A DNA stretch of 8,062 bases, from NCBI GenBank assembly GCA_964012875.1, contig CAXGUU010000145.1:1-8062 (forward strand), given 5' to 3'. The translations under genes and the position numbers were made by a program. The notes beneath the pieces were generated by a model. That model ran no database searches and was not told the origin of the DNA. It saw only the letters and a list, made by a program, of their open reading frames with translations. Positions 1 through 6,881 of this stretch are shown piece after piece. This stretch comes from CAXGUU01 sp964012875 (GTDB taxonomy: Bacteria > Pseudomonadota > Gammaproteobacteria > Ga0077536). The number at the start of each line of letters is the position of its first letter. The first letter of the stretch is position 1.

Positions 1-791
1 CCGATGGTCTGGCAGAACTTAATCCAGTGTGGCTCGGTCACGCTCATGAGAAACACATAGTCATTCGGCCCGAAGGGTTTGCAGGCGAAGATATTGACGG
101 TCGGATCAAATTCGTTGCCAATGCGTGGCGCGACGGCAGTGCCACCCTTCGCGCCGAGCGCGATCATGGTTCGCATGAAATAGGTCACTGATTCCTGCAT
201 CGACAGTTCGATGTGCTGCCCGACGCCGTCACGTAAGCGTTGCGCGTATGCGGCGCTGATGGCGAGCGCCATCTGTACCCCGGTGCCGGAGTCGCCCAGC
301 GTCGGCCCCGGACGCATCGGCGGGCCGTCCGGTTCGCCGGTAATCGACAGCGCGCCTGCTGCCGACTGCGCGACCATATCGAAGCATTTGTAATTGGCGT
401 ACGGACCCGACAGACCATAGCCCTTGATCTGGGCGTAGATGACATCGGGTTTGAGCGCCTTGATGACGTCGTAGCCAATGTCGAGTTTTTCAACTACGCC
501 GGGGCCGAAGTTTTCGATGAAGACATCGAATTTTGGCACCAGATCCAGGAGCAATGCGCGTCCCTTGGGATCGCGCAGGTTGATGGCGACGCTGCGTTTG
601 TTGCTGTTCCAGTTGAGAAAGTATTCAGACTCTTCCCACATGCCACGTGCCATGGTGCGCCCGGGATCGCCGTCACCAGGCGGCTCGACCTTGACGACGT
701 CGGCACCGAGCCAGGCCAGTGCCTGGGTACACGAGGTACCGGCCTCCCATTGCGTCAGATCGAGGATGCGTAATCCGCTGAGTGCTGCCAT
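1..791 (-). CDS. Class III (CaiB/BaiF, Frc-like) CoA-transferase, 3' end outside the window
   Basis: This gene encodes the first 263 residues of a family III CoA-transferase, a cytoplasmic enzyme that moves CoA between carboxylic acids through an enzyme-bound aspartyl-CoA thioester. The start ATG is at 791-789, preceded by a strong ribosome site (AGGAAGGA, 804-797). Visible family features are the N-terminal Rossmann-type start (GLRILDLTQ, residues 6-14), CTQALAWLGADVVKVEPPG (21-39), the NSNKRS motif (62-67), IKGYGLSGPY (122-131), and the catalytic Asp at residue 167 in GDSGTG, equivalent to Asp169 of formyl-CoA transferase. It resembles Frc/YfdW more than carnitine CaiB. However, the glycine-rich loop of true oxalate formyl-CoA transferases is not seen: after GQHIELSMQE the chain goes directly to RIGNEFDPTVNIF (223-235). 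The acid used is therefore unknown. The gene is divergent from a thiamine-diphosphate enzyme, which suggests a shared pathway. The family call is firm; the substrate is not. Confidence 0.95.
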   Translation of the reverse strand, partial: MAALSGLRILDLTQWEAGTSCTQALAWLGADVVKVEPPGDGDPGRTMARGMWEESEYFLNWNSNKRSVAINLRDPKGRALLLDLVPKFDVFIENFGPGVVEKLDIGYDVIKALKPDVIYAQIKGYGLSGPYANYKCFDMVAQSAAGALSITGEPDGPPMRPGPTLGDSGTGVQMALAISAAYAQRLRDGVGQHIELSMQESVTYFMRTMIALGAKGGTAVAPRIGNEFDPTVNIFACKPFGPNDYVFLMSVTEPHWIKFCQTI

Positions 792-979
792 GGTGATCCT
801 TCCTCTGTATCTTGTGTTGCCGATGAGATGCGATCCGCAGCACGGTGTTGCTGGCCTCGGAAGCGTATCAGACCTGCCGACGCGACGTGTCGCCGTTTTC
901 GCACGATCCCGCAGCGCGCCACTGACTTCGATTTGACCGTGATAGCATCAGGCGGCTGTTTGTTGGGGGAAATTAAATC
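792..979. promoter_or_regulatory. Divergent intergenic region between the CoA-transferase and the thiamine-diphosphate enzyme
   Basis: These 188 bases separate two divergently transcribed genes and must hold both promoters and probably a shared control site. Both ends carry good ribosome sites: AGGAAGGA on the minus strand (804-797) and GGGGGA on the plus strand (965-970). A short imperfect palindrome, GCGAC-GT-GTCGC, lies at 882-893 and could be an operator half-site pair, but it is only five bases per arm and may be chance. A TTGACC at 933-938 resembles a -35 box, but no convincing -10 follows at the right spacing. No regulator gene adjoins the pair in this window. Confidence 0.45.
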
Positions 980-2629
980 ATGGCTGTACATGGTGGCAAG
1001 CTCGCCGCGCGGGCACTGAAGCAAGCCGGTGTTGAATGTATTTTTACGCTGAGTGGCGGGCACGTCATGGCAATTTATGACGGTTGCCTGGATGAAGGCA
1101 TCAAGATCATCGACGTCCGTCACGAGCAGGCCGCGGTCCATGCGGCCGACGCCTGGAGTCGTCTGAACCCCGGCAAAATCGGTTGTGCGGTCCTCACTGC
1201 GGGTCCCGGGGTAACCGATGGCGTGACCGGTGTCGCCAATGCCTGGCGCGCAAACAGCCCGATCCTCGTCATCGGCGGGCAAGGGCCGTTCAGTAACCTG
1301 CGTCGCGGTTCGCTGCAGGAAATGGATCATGTCGCGGTCATGAAACCGATCACCAAGTGGGCGGATACTTGTTACGACACCAAGCGTATTCCCGATTACA
1401 TCGAAATGGCGCTGCGCAACGCTGTCTCCGGCAATCCCGGCCCGGCGTTCCTTGAAATACCGATGGACGTACTGTCCGGCGAAGTCGAGTGGGACGAAGT
1501 GCGCATGCCGAAAATGCGCCCTGAGGCACCGCTGCTGACGCCTGCCATGACCGATATCAATGAGGCCGCCGGCATCCTTGCCGGAGCCGAGCGCCCGGTG
1601 ATGATGGTTGGCACCAGCGTCAAATGGTCCAATGCGTCCGGCGCGGTGCAAAAATTTATAGAGCAGACGCACATCCCGACCTTCGTCAACGGCATGGGGC
1701 GTGGCACCGTGAAACCGGGTACGACCGAGCTGCTCAATCGCGTGCGCAAAGAGGCCATCAAGCAATGCGACGTATTCGTCTGTGCCGGCGTCCTTCTCGA
1801 TTTCAGGCTCGGTTACGGCAACACCATTCCGGCCGACGCGAAGGTGATCCAACTCGACCTCGAAAACGAGTTGATCGGCACTAACCGCTCACCCGATGCC
1901 GCCGTGGTCGGCAACATCGCCGCCGCATTAGATGCGCTCGGCGACGCGGTTACCGCCCAAGGCAGCGCGCCTGACTACACGGCCTGGCGCGACCAACTGA
2001 TCGAACGAGAAGCGGAACTCGAGGCGGCCTTTAGGGCCGAGCTTGATTCCGATGAAGTGCCAATCGATCCCCTGCGCCTGTGCCGCGAGATCCGCGACTT
2101 TGTCGATGATAAAGACGTGATTCTCATCGGGGACGGTGGCGATATCGTCGCCCAAGCCTCGAAAGTGTTGCCGGTACCTGAAGAAAATTGTTGGATGGAC
2201 CCGGGCCCGCTCGGCACCCTTGGCGTCGGCATGCCGTTCGCACTAGCTGCGCAACTGGCCAAACCCGACAAACGCGTGCTCATCATTTACGGCGATGGCG
2301 CTTTTGGTCTCAACGGCTTTGAGTACGACACCGCTGTGCGTTTCAACCTGCCCGTCGTCGGTATTGTCGGGGTCGACGCCGCCTGGGGCCAGATGGCGCG
2401 CCCGCAGGTGCAGGTCTACGGTGCTGATCGCCTGGTCGCGACCAAGCTCAACTACACCCGCTACGATAAAATCGTCGAAGCCATGGGTGGGTACGGTGAG
2501 TATTGCGAACGGCCGGAAGAAATCGGCCCGGCGCTTGAACGCGCGTTTGCCTCCGGCAAGCCGGCGTTGGTCAACGTGGTCATGCGCCAGGACATCGACA
2601 CCGGCATGAAAGGCAGTACGTACATGTAA
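980..2629 (+). CDS. Thiamine-diphosphate enzyme, acetolactate synthase / 2-hydroxyacyl-CoA lyase type
   Basis: This is a complete 549-residue protein of the thiamine-diphosphate (TPP) superfamily that includes acetolactate synthase, oxalyl-CoA decarboxylase and 2-hydroxyacyl-CoA lyase. The three domains are visible. The N-terminal pyrimidine-binding domain (about 1-170) has the activating Glu49 in DVRHEQAAVH and GPGVTDGVTGVANAW (75-89). The middle domain is at about 190-325 (RPVMMVGTSVKW, DVFVCAGVLLDFRLGYG). The C-terminal diphosphate-binding domain (about 360-549) has GDG at 438-440 followed by EYDTAVRFNLPVVGIVGVDAAWGQ. The usual Asn-Asn of that signature is Val465-Asp466. The GxDAxW form resembles ILVBL/HACL2-like proteins rather than classical acetolactate synthases, and no small-subunit gene is present. 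The start ATG has GGGGGA nine bases upstream. Divergence from a CoA-transferase suggests an acyl-CoA lyase or decarboxylase acting on that enzyme's product. Biosynthetic acetolactate synthase is unlikely, and the exact reaction is not determined by the sequence. Confidence 0.93.
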   Translation: MAVHGGKLAARALKQAGVECIFTLSGGHVMAIYDGCLDEGIKIIDVRHEQAAVHAADAWSRLNPGKIGCAVLTAGPGVTDGVTGVANAWRANSPILVIGGQGPFSNLRRGSLQEMDHVAVMKPITKWADTCYDTKRIPDYIEMALRNAVSGNPGPAFLEIPMDVLSGEVEWDEVRMPKMRPEAPLLTPAMTDINEAAGILAGAERPVMMVGTSVKWSNASGAVQKFIEQTHIPTFVNGMGRGTVKPGTTELLNRVRKEAIKQCDVFVCAGVLLDFRLGYGNTIPADAKVIQLDLENELIGTNRSPDAAVVGNIAAALDALGDAVTAQGSAPDYTAWRDQLIEREAELEAAFRAELDSDEVPIDPLRLCREIRDFVDDKDVILIGDGGDIVAQASKVLPVPEENCWMDPGPLGTLGVGMPFALAAQLAKPDKRVLIIYGDGAFGLNGFEYDTAVRFNLPVVGIVGVDAAWGQMARPQVQVYGADRLVATKLNYTRYDKIVEAMGGYGEYCERPEEIGPALERAFASGKPALVNVVMRQDIDTGMKGSTYM

Positions 2630-2919
2630 CGTGCTGCCAGGGTACGTTTCTGATTACGAACCTGCGTTTGCCTGGGTTAATCAACTAGCGCCCTCGACAG
2701 CCTTTCTCCGGGAAGAATCCGCTCATACGAGCGCAGCGCCCGTATAGATGAAGTCGATGGCATGGGGCGTGATGCGCGAGTCAACCACGACCGGCTGCAG
2801 GCGGGACCACAAAAGCCTAGCTGCGATCCTTTGTCCGTCCGATTTGAGTGAGATCAAAACCCGGTCCGTTAAACTGCTTGATAATCCCAAACAGCAGGTT
2901 CTCTGCTCAGAATTTGATT
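2630..2919. other. Non-coding stretch between the thiamine enzyme and the DUF47 remnant
   Basis: I find no gene here on either strand. Apart from the 21-base inverted repeat listed separately, only weak structure is visible: a broken stem near 2639-2664 (CAGG...CGT / ACG...CCTG) just after the upstream stop codon. It has an internal loop and no T-run, so it is not called a terminator. An open minus-strand frame reaches a stop at 2723-2725 but has no recognisable family and no clear start. Together with the decayed gene that follows, this reads as degraded chromosomal sequence. Confidence 0.5.
2725..2745. repeat. 21-base near-perfect inverted repeat
   Basis: Two ten-base arms (ATACGAGCGC at 2725-2734 and GCGCCCGTAT at 2736-2745) flank a single central A. 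Nine of ten positions pair; the exception is 2730/2740. It lies about 95 bases after the stop of the thiamine enzyme. As RNA it would fold with the innermost pairs open. It is not followed by a T-run, so a classical intrinsic terminator is unlikely. A protein-binding operator or a remnant of a longer palindrome are alternatives. No second copy was noticed in this window. Confidence 0.5.
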
Positions 2920-3351
2920 ATGCGCAACATCCTGAGAATTTTCGGTCGCCCGCCCTTTATGCCGCTGCAAATCCACATGGAAAAGGTCGGTAACTGTATG
3001 GACCTAATCCCGGACATCTTGACCGCCTACTGGGCCGAGGATGAAAGGACGGTGCGCGAACTGTCCGAAAGTATTTCTAAACTCGAACATGAGGCGGATC
3101 TCATCAAATACGACATCCGCGATAATCTGTCGCGAAGCTTTTTTCTGCCCGTGGCTCGCAATGAGCTGCTTTGAATCCTGGACATACAGGACAGCATGGC
3201 GAACCGTGCTGAAAACGTCGGCGTCATGTTGACCTTTAAACAGCTGTGTTCATTCGACGAGCTTGACGAGGCGTTCAATATTTTCGTCGGAAAGTGCCTT
3301 GAAACTTTTTCGAGGGTTCTGCCCATTTTCCACCTTTGGCCGTTCCGTTAA
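2920..3351 (+). pseudogene. Decayed DUF47 / PhoU-like phosphate-transport accessory protein
   Basis: Read through one stop, this frame gives about 143 residues of a DUF47 (TIGR00153-type, PhoU-like) protein. That family forms helical bundles and usually accompanies Pit-type phosphate permeases. The start ATG at 2920 fits the family N-terminus: MRNILRIFGRPP, then MPLQIHMEKVGNC, ISKLEHEADLIKYDIRDNL and FFLPVARNELL. After 84 codons comes an in-frame TGA (3172-3174). The same frame then continues with family-like sequence, ILDIQDSMANRAENVGVML and FDELDEAFNIFVGKCLETF, until TAA at 3349-3351. The family normally has roughly 210-230 residues, so the last third (the second helical repeat) is missing or unrecognisable. 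No good ribosome site precedes the ATG, and no permease gene is beside it. The retained similarity on both sides of the TGA shows a nonsense mutation in a once longer gene. Selenocysteine read-through is improbable because no selenoprotein is known in this family and the C-terminus is also lost. Confidence 0.85.
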
Positions 3352-3668
3352 ACGTATAGTTTCGAGCTTCGCGATGGCAAGCAAGCCGTTCGCCGCTCAC
3401 ACGACGATTTTTATTAAAACTATGAAGACGTCGGACAGTTTCCGTCGGTAAATCTTGATGTCGAGTGGCTTGAGGGGTAGCTAATCACTGCCTTTGGGGC
3501 AGTTTCTGGGCCATTCATGTAGCGGTGTTTCCGTACGTTTCGGCTTTGTGATGCCCCGGGTCAATTGCGCGATTGTCCAGCAGCACAATGGTCAATCCTC
3601 CCGCCAGCCAAAATCCCGCACTCCAGCCGGTAAAATGAGCACACTCCCCGACCCGAGTAGTTTGCGAT
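3352..3668. other. Non-coding stretch upstream of ppc
   Basis: I find no intact gene in these 317 bases. The first 130 or so sit where the C-terminus of the DUF47 gene should be. The DUF47 frame continues with two further stops, ending in TAG at 3478-3480, but I cannot recognise the family there with confidence. A possible terminator hairpin is listed separately at 3487-3507. The rest (3508-3668) must include the ppc promoter. The best -10-like element is TAAAAT at 3631-3636, but no matching -35 is present. No strong ribosome site is visible just before the ppc ATG. Confidence 0.5.
3487..3507 (+). terminator. Possible weak intrinsic terminator
   Basis: A perfect six-base stem (ACTGCC at 3487-3492 and GGCAGT at 3498-3503) encloses a five-base loop TTTGG and runs into TTTCT (3503-3507). 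The T-tract is short, so termination strength is doubtful. Its place after the DUF47 remnant and before ppc is where a terminator for the former gene would be expected. It could equally be a chance hairpin. Confidence 0.35.
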
Positions 3669-6317
3669 ATGAACGAGATTACGGATCAGCATAAACATTT
3701 ACGTGAAGATGTCCGCCTACTAGGGGATCTGCTGGGGCAGGTGATTCACGACGACCGTGGCCAGGTCCTCTTTGATGCGATCGAGAACGTGCGCAAGATG
3801 GCCAAGACCGGCCGCGCTACGGGCGCGAGCACGTTGGGTGACATACGAGAACTCGTGCGCGGGCTGGATGACGAAACGGTGCTGCAGCTGGCGCGGGCAT
3901 TTCACCAATTTCTCAACCTCGCCAACATTGCTGAATCGCATCACGCATTGCTGAACGCCGAGCCGCCCGGGTCGCAGCTCAGCCGCACACTCGATTTGCT
4001 GCGCAAGCGTGGCTCAAGCGACGAGGATCTGCTCAGGGTCATCGCCGACCTGGATATTGAGCTGGTGCTTACCGCGCACCCGACAGAGATTATGCGGCGC
4101 ACTCTGATCATCAAGTACGACGCGCTCGCCGCGAGGCTTAAGGAAGCAGGGCAGAGCCCCGAGGCACGTGAAGCATCAAGAGATCATCTGCATCGACTGA
4201 TCGCATCGGCCTGGCATACTGACGAGATTCGACGCGAACGACCGACACCGCAGGACGAGGCGCGCTGGGGCTTTGCCGTCATCGAGTCTTCCCTGTGGCG
4301 CGCGCTGCCGGAGTTTGTGCTGGTGCTGGAGCGCGCGCTAGGGGTTGAGCTGCCGCCGGATGCCTGCCCGGTACGGTTCGCCTCCTGGATGGGGGGCGAC
4401 CGCGACGGCAATCCGAATGTGACCGCGGCCGTCACCCGCGAGGTGATCATGCTGGCGCGTTGGGAGGCCGCCGAGCTGATGCTTCGGGACCTCGAAGATC
4501 TGATCGACAGCCTGTCGATGCAGCAGGCCAGTGCGGCGCTCGCTGACCTCGCCCCGGGGGCGGCCGAGCCTTATCGCGCCGTGCTCAAAGATTTGCGAGC
4601 GCGCTTGCAGGCAACGCAGGCGTGGGCCGCGACCCCAAGCGATGATTCATGGGAGTACGCCCGCCTTCACCCCGACGCCGTGTTGCTGGACGATGACTGG
4701 ATTTACGCGCGGCTGGCACTGTGTTACGACTCGTTGCGCGAGTGCGGCATGGACGTCATCGCACGGGGGCCGCTCAAGGATACCTTGCGCCGTGTGCGCG
4801 GGTTTGGCCTTGGCCTGAGTGCGCTCGATATTCGTCAGAATGCCGAACGCCACACGGCCGCACTCGACGAAATCACTGCCTGGCTCGGAAACGACACTGA
4901 GCAGCGGAGTTACGCCGAATGGAATGAAGCGGAACGAGTCGCTTGGTTGTCATCCGAGCTTGACGGTCGGCGTCCGTTGGTACCGGAGGACTGGACATGC
5001 AGCGACCAGACGCGCGAGGTGCTCGATACCTGTGCGCTGCTCGCGGCTCCCGCTGCCAACAGTGTTCGCTGCTATGTCATATCAATGGCGCAGGCGCCTT
5101 CAGACGTGCTCGCAGTGGCCTTGCTGCTCAAAGCCGTCGGTGTGCAGCGTAGGCTTCGTATCGTGCCATTGTTTGAAACACTTGCCGACCTCAATGCCGC
5201 GGCGGACGTGCTCGACCGTCTGCTTGGTCTGCCCTGGTATCGCGAGTATTGCGACAGTGAGCAGCAAGTCATGATCGGCTACTCGGATTCGGCCAAGGAT
5301 GCCGGCCAACTCGCCGCTGCATGGGCGCAATATCGCGCACAGGAAGCCCTGTACGCAGTCGCAGGCCGTCACGGAGTGACGCTGACGCTGTTTCACGGTC
5401 GCGGCGGCGCGGTCGGGCGCGGTGGCGCGCCAGCGCGCGGGGCCATTCTGTCGCAACCGCCGGGTACCGTAGAAGGACGTTTCCGGGTCACCGAGCAGGG
5501 CGAAATGATTCGCTGGAAGCTAGGTCAGACAGACCTGGCCCTGGGCACGTTGGAGACCTACATAAGTGCGGTGCTTGAGGCGACCCTGATGCCGCCGCCA
5601 TCGCCGAGCGCGGGTTGGCGCGCGTGTATGGATACGCTCTCGGCGCGCGCGACTGCCGCTTACCGAGGCGTAGTGCGCGACACACCGGCATTCGTCTCGC
5701 TATTCAAGCAGCTCACACCTGAGTCTGAGCTCGGCCAACTTGCACTTGCCAGCCGCCCCGCGCGACGCAAACCAACCACCGGCATCGCCGATCTGCGCGC
5801 CATTCCGTGGGTTTTCGCCTGGACGCAGATTCGCCTGATGCTGCCCGCATGGCTGGGTACCGACGAGGCACTCGGCGGGGTTGAACCAAACGATCGCGAT
5901 ACGCTCGCGGAGATGATCGCCCGCTGGCCGTTTTTCGCCATGCAGATGGATACGCTGGAAATGGTGCTGGCCAAGTCTGACCGCAATATCACCGAGCTTT
6001 ACATCCAGCATCTGTTGAGCGATTCCCAGGAGGTCGAGCTTGCCGGCACGCTGCTTGAGCGCCGTGACAGCCTTGTCGAGAGCTTCCTCGCACTTCGTGG
6101 CGAGCTGGCCTTGCTCGATGAAAATCCGGTCCTCAAACAGAACCTCACTGTGCGAGACACCTACCTTGACCCCTTGCATCTGTTGCAGGCGGAACTCCTG
6201 GCCCGTTCCCGCGATTGGATAGACGAGAGCACGAGTGATCGGCCCCCGGCGTACGTGCACCAGGCACTGAAAGTGACGATGGCCGGTATCGCCAGCGGGC
6301 TGCGTAACACGGGGTGA
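3669..6317 (+). CDS. ppc: Phosphoenolpyruvate carboxylase
   Basis: This complete 882-residue enzyme (E. coli: 883) carboxylates phosphoenolpyruvate with bicarbonate to oxaloacetate, refilling the citric acid cycle in the cytoplasm. The start is supported by the match to the family N-terminus (MNEITDQHKHLREDVRLLG, then ARAFHQFLNLANIAE). Key motifs are LTAHPTEIMRRTLI with catalytic His137; SWMGGDRDGNPNVTA (239-253); GLSALDIRQNAERH (382-395); GYSDSAKDAG with Lys543; LFHGRGGAVGRGG with His576, Arg578 and Arg584; ASRPARRKPT with Arg696; LRAIPWVFAWTQ with Arg710; and the C-terminal RNTG. Residues matching the E. coli aspartate inhibitor site (Lys773, Arg832, Asn881) are present as Lys769, Arg829 and Asn880, so feedback inhibition by aspartate is likely retained. 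The gene seems monocistronic, lying between two decayed genes. The downstream remnant converges on it, with 26 bases between their stop codons. No strong ribosome site is visible before the ATG. Nothing suggests loss of function. Confidence 0.98.
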   Translation: MNEITDQHKHLREDVRLLGDLLGQVIHDDRGQVLFDAIENVRKMAKTGRATGASTLGDIRELVRGLDDETVLQLARAFHQFLNLANIAESHHALLNAEPPGSQLSRTLDLLRKRGSSDEDLLRVIADLDIELVLTAHPTEIMRRTLIIKYDALAARLKEAGQSPEAREASRDHLHRLIASAWHTDEIRRERPTPQDEARWGFAVIESSLWRALPEFVLVLERALGVELPPDACPVRFASWMGGDRDGNPNVTAAVTREVIMLARWEAAELMLRDLEDLIDSLSMQQASAALADLAPGAAEPYRAVLKDLRARLQATQAWAATPSDDSWEYARLHPDAVLLDDDWIYARLALCYDSLRECGMDVIARGPLKDTLRRVRGFGLGLSALDIRQNAERHTAALDEITAWLGNDTEQRSYAEWNEAERVAWLSSELDGRRPLVPEDWTCSDQTREVLDTCALLAAPAANSVRCYVISMAQAPSDVLAVALLLKAVGVQRRLRIVPLFETLADLNAAADVLDRLLGLPWYREYCDSEQQVMIGYSDSAKDAGQLAAAWAQYRAQEALYAVAGRHGVTLTLFHGRGGAVGRGGAPARGAILSQPPGTVEGRFRVTEQGEMIRWKLGQTDLALGTLETYISAVLEATLMPPPSPSAGWRACMDTLSARATAAYRGVVRDTPAFVSLFKQLTPESELGQLALASRPARRKPTTGIADLRAIPWVFAWTQIRLMLPAWLGTDEALGGVEPNDRDTLAEMIARWPFFAMQMDTLEMVLAKSDRNITELYIQHLLSDSQEVELAGTLLERRDSLVESFLALRGELALLDENPVLKQNLTVRDTYLDPLHLLQAELLARSRDWIDESTSDRPPAYVHQALKVTMAGIASGLRNTG

Positions 6318-6343
6318 GTGACCCGCCTGGCTATCCAGCCATA

Positions 6344-6725
6344 TTACTGGTCGAAGTCGGTGTACTTTTTTGAGGTGCCGCGTGTCCAGACAACCGGGTA
6401 CGTCTTTTCGTTCATGCGTATCTTGTCTTTGGATCGCCGCGGTAAGGCCGATATCAAGAACATCAGCGAGCCGTAGCAGGTAGATCGCGACGCCGGCAGC
6501 TTCTTCGCGCGCATTGCGTCGTTGTCGGTCTGAAATTTCACGCGATTCGGTTTCGCTCAACCACTGAAATACTTCCAGTAATTCAGTGGCCTCGACAGAC
6601 AACGCCACTGCCAGGTGTTTTGGCGAATGGAATTATTCCCAGTCGCGATCGACGGCGAATTGTTGCAGTTGGGGCTGAATCCCATCAATATCGAAACGTG
6701 CCAGAGGTGTCCGCTGACCACGCAA
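6344..6725 (-). pseudogene. Decayed MazG-like nucleotide pyrophosphohydrolase (dCTPase-like)
   Basis: The minus strand carries an all-alpha NTP pyrophosphohydrolase of the MazG-like/DCTPP1 group, a house-cleaning enzyme that hydrolyses (often non-canonical) dNTPs to dNMP and diphosphate. Recognisable pieces are DIDGIQPQLQQFAVDRDWE, a TAA stop (6635-6633) exactly where the family has Gln in DWEQFHSPKNL, then FHSPKHLAVALSVEATELLE, VFQWLSETES, and REEAAGVAIYLLRLADVL. After AAIQ the frame breaks: removing one A from the AAA run (plus-strand TTT, 6428-6430) restores DKIRMNEKTYPV and RGTSKKYTDFDQ, ending in TAA at 6346-6344. The metal-binding Asp of the EExxDV motif is Gly (codon at 6494-6492). No ATG or GTG start lies in frame. 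The upstream in-frame stop is at 6728-6726, so only a TTG (6725-6723) or CTG could serve. Four independent defects make this a pseudogene rather than one sequencing error. About 120 residues were originally encoded. Confidence 0.9.
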
Positions 6726-6881
6726 TTAGGAGCGCGCAAGTTTACTCTCTCATTCCCCTGAAATATTGGATACCGCAACTCCAATTCCGGGACCAGCGAC
6801 GGGGCCTGATGAGACCGCTCGGAAACACGCATAGTCGCGGCCTGCCTCGATTCCCGGACATGGATTCACACGGACCTGCCC
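6726..6881. other. Intergenic region between the MazG-like remnant and the SulP gene
   Basis: This region separates two divergent units and should contain the promoter of the SulP gene and the former promoter of the remnant. I see no convincing -35/-10 pair, operator or hairpin. A short minus-strand ATG frame near 6752 ends after three codons. A plus-strand open frame crossing the region (6620-6889) matches no family and overlaps the remnant. Confidence 0.35.

Noticed and set aside
755..1852. Long minus-strand open frame of 365 codons
   Set aside because: It lies antisense to the thiamine enzyme and resembles no protein family. It is a by-product of the GC-rich codon pattern of the real gene.
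980..2629. Naming the thiamine enzyme oxc (oxalyl-CoA decarboxylase) or ilvB
   Set aside because: Context recalls oxalate modules, but the C-terminal signature is ILVBL-like and no acetolactate synthase small subunit is nearby. Sequence alone does not fix the reaction.
2723..2890. Open minus-strand frame ending at a stop at 2723-2725
   Set aside because: It has no clear start or ribosome site and no family I recognise. It partly overlaps the spacer inverted repeat.
3172..3174. TGA as selenocysteine or as a reassigned codon
   Set aside because: The DUF47 family is not known to contain selenocysteine. TGA serves as the normal stop of ppc, and the other remnant is broken by TAA, so recoding does not explain the pattern.
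3631..3636. TAAAAT as a -10 box for ppc
   Set aside because: It is a good -10 match by itself, but the sequence about 17 bases upstream does not resemble a -35 box, so no promoter is claimed.
6312..6338. Two tandem four-base hairpins between the convergent ends of ppc and the MazG-like remnant
   Set aside because: The stems are only four pairs each (GGGT/ACCC overlapping the ppc stop, and CTGG/CCAG) with no T-run, too weak to call a terminator.
5700..6608. Minus-strand open frame of 302 codons opposite the end of ppc
   Set aside because: Only its first part (6608 to about 6430) is meaningful, as the middle of the MazG-like remnant. Beyond the frameshift it is antisense to ppc and shows no family resemblance.
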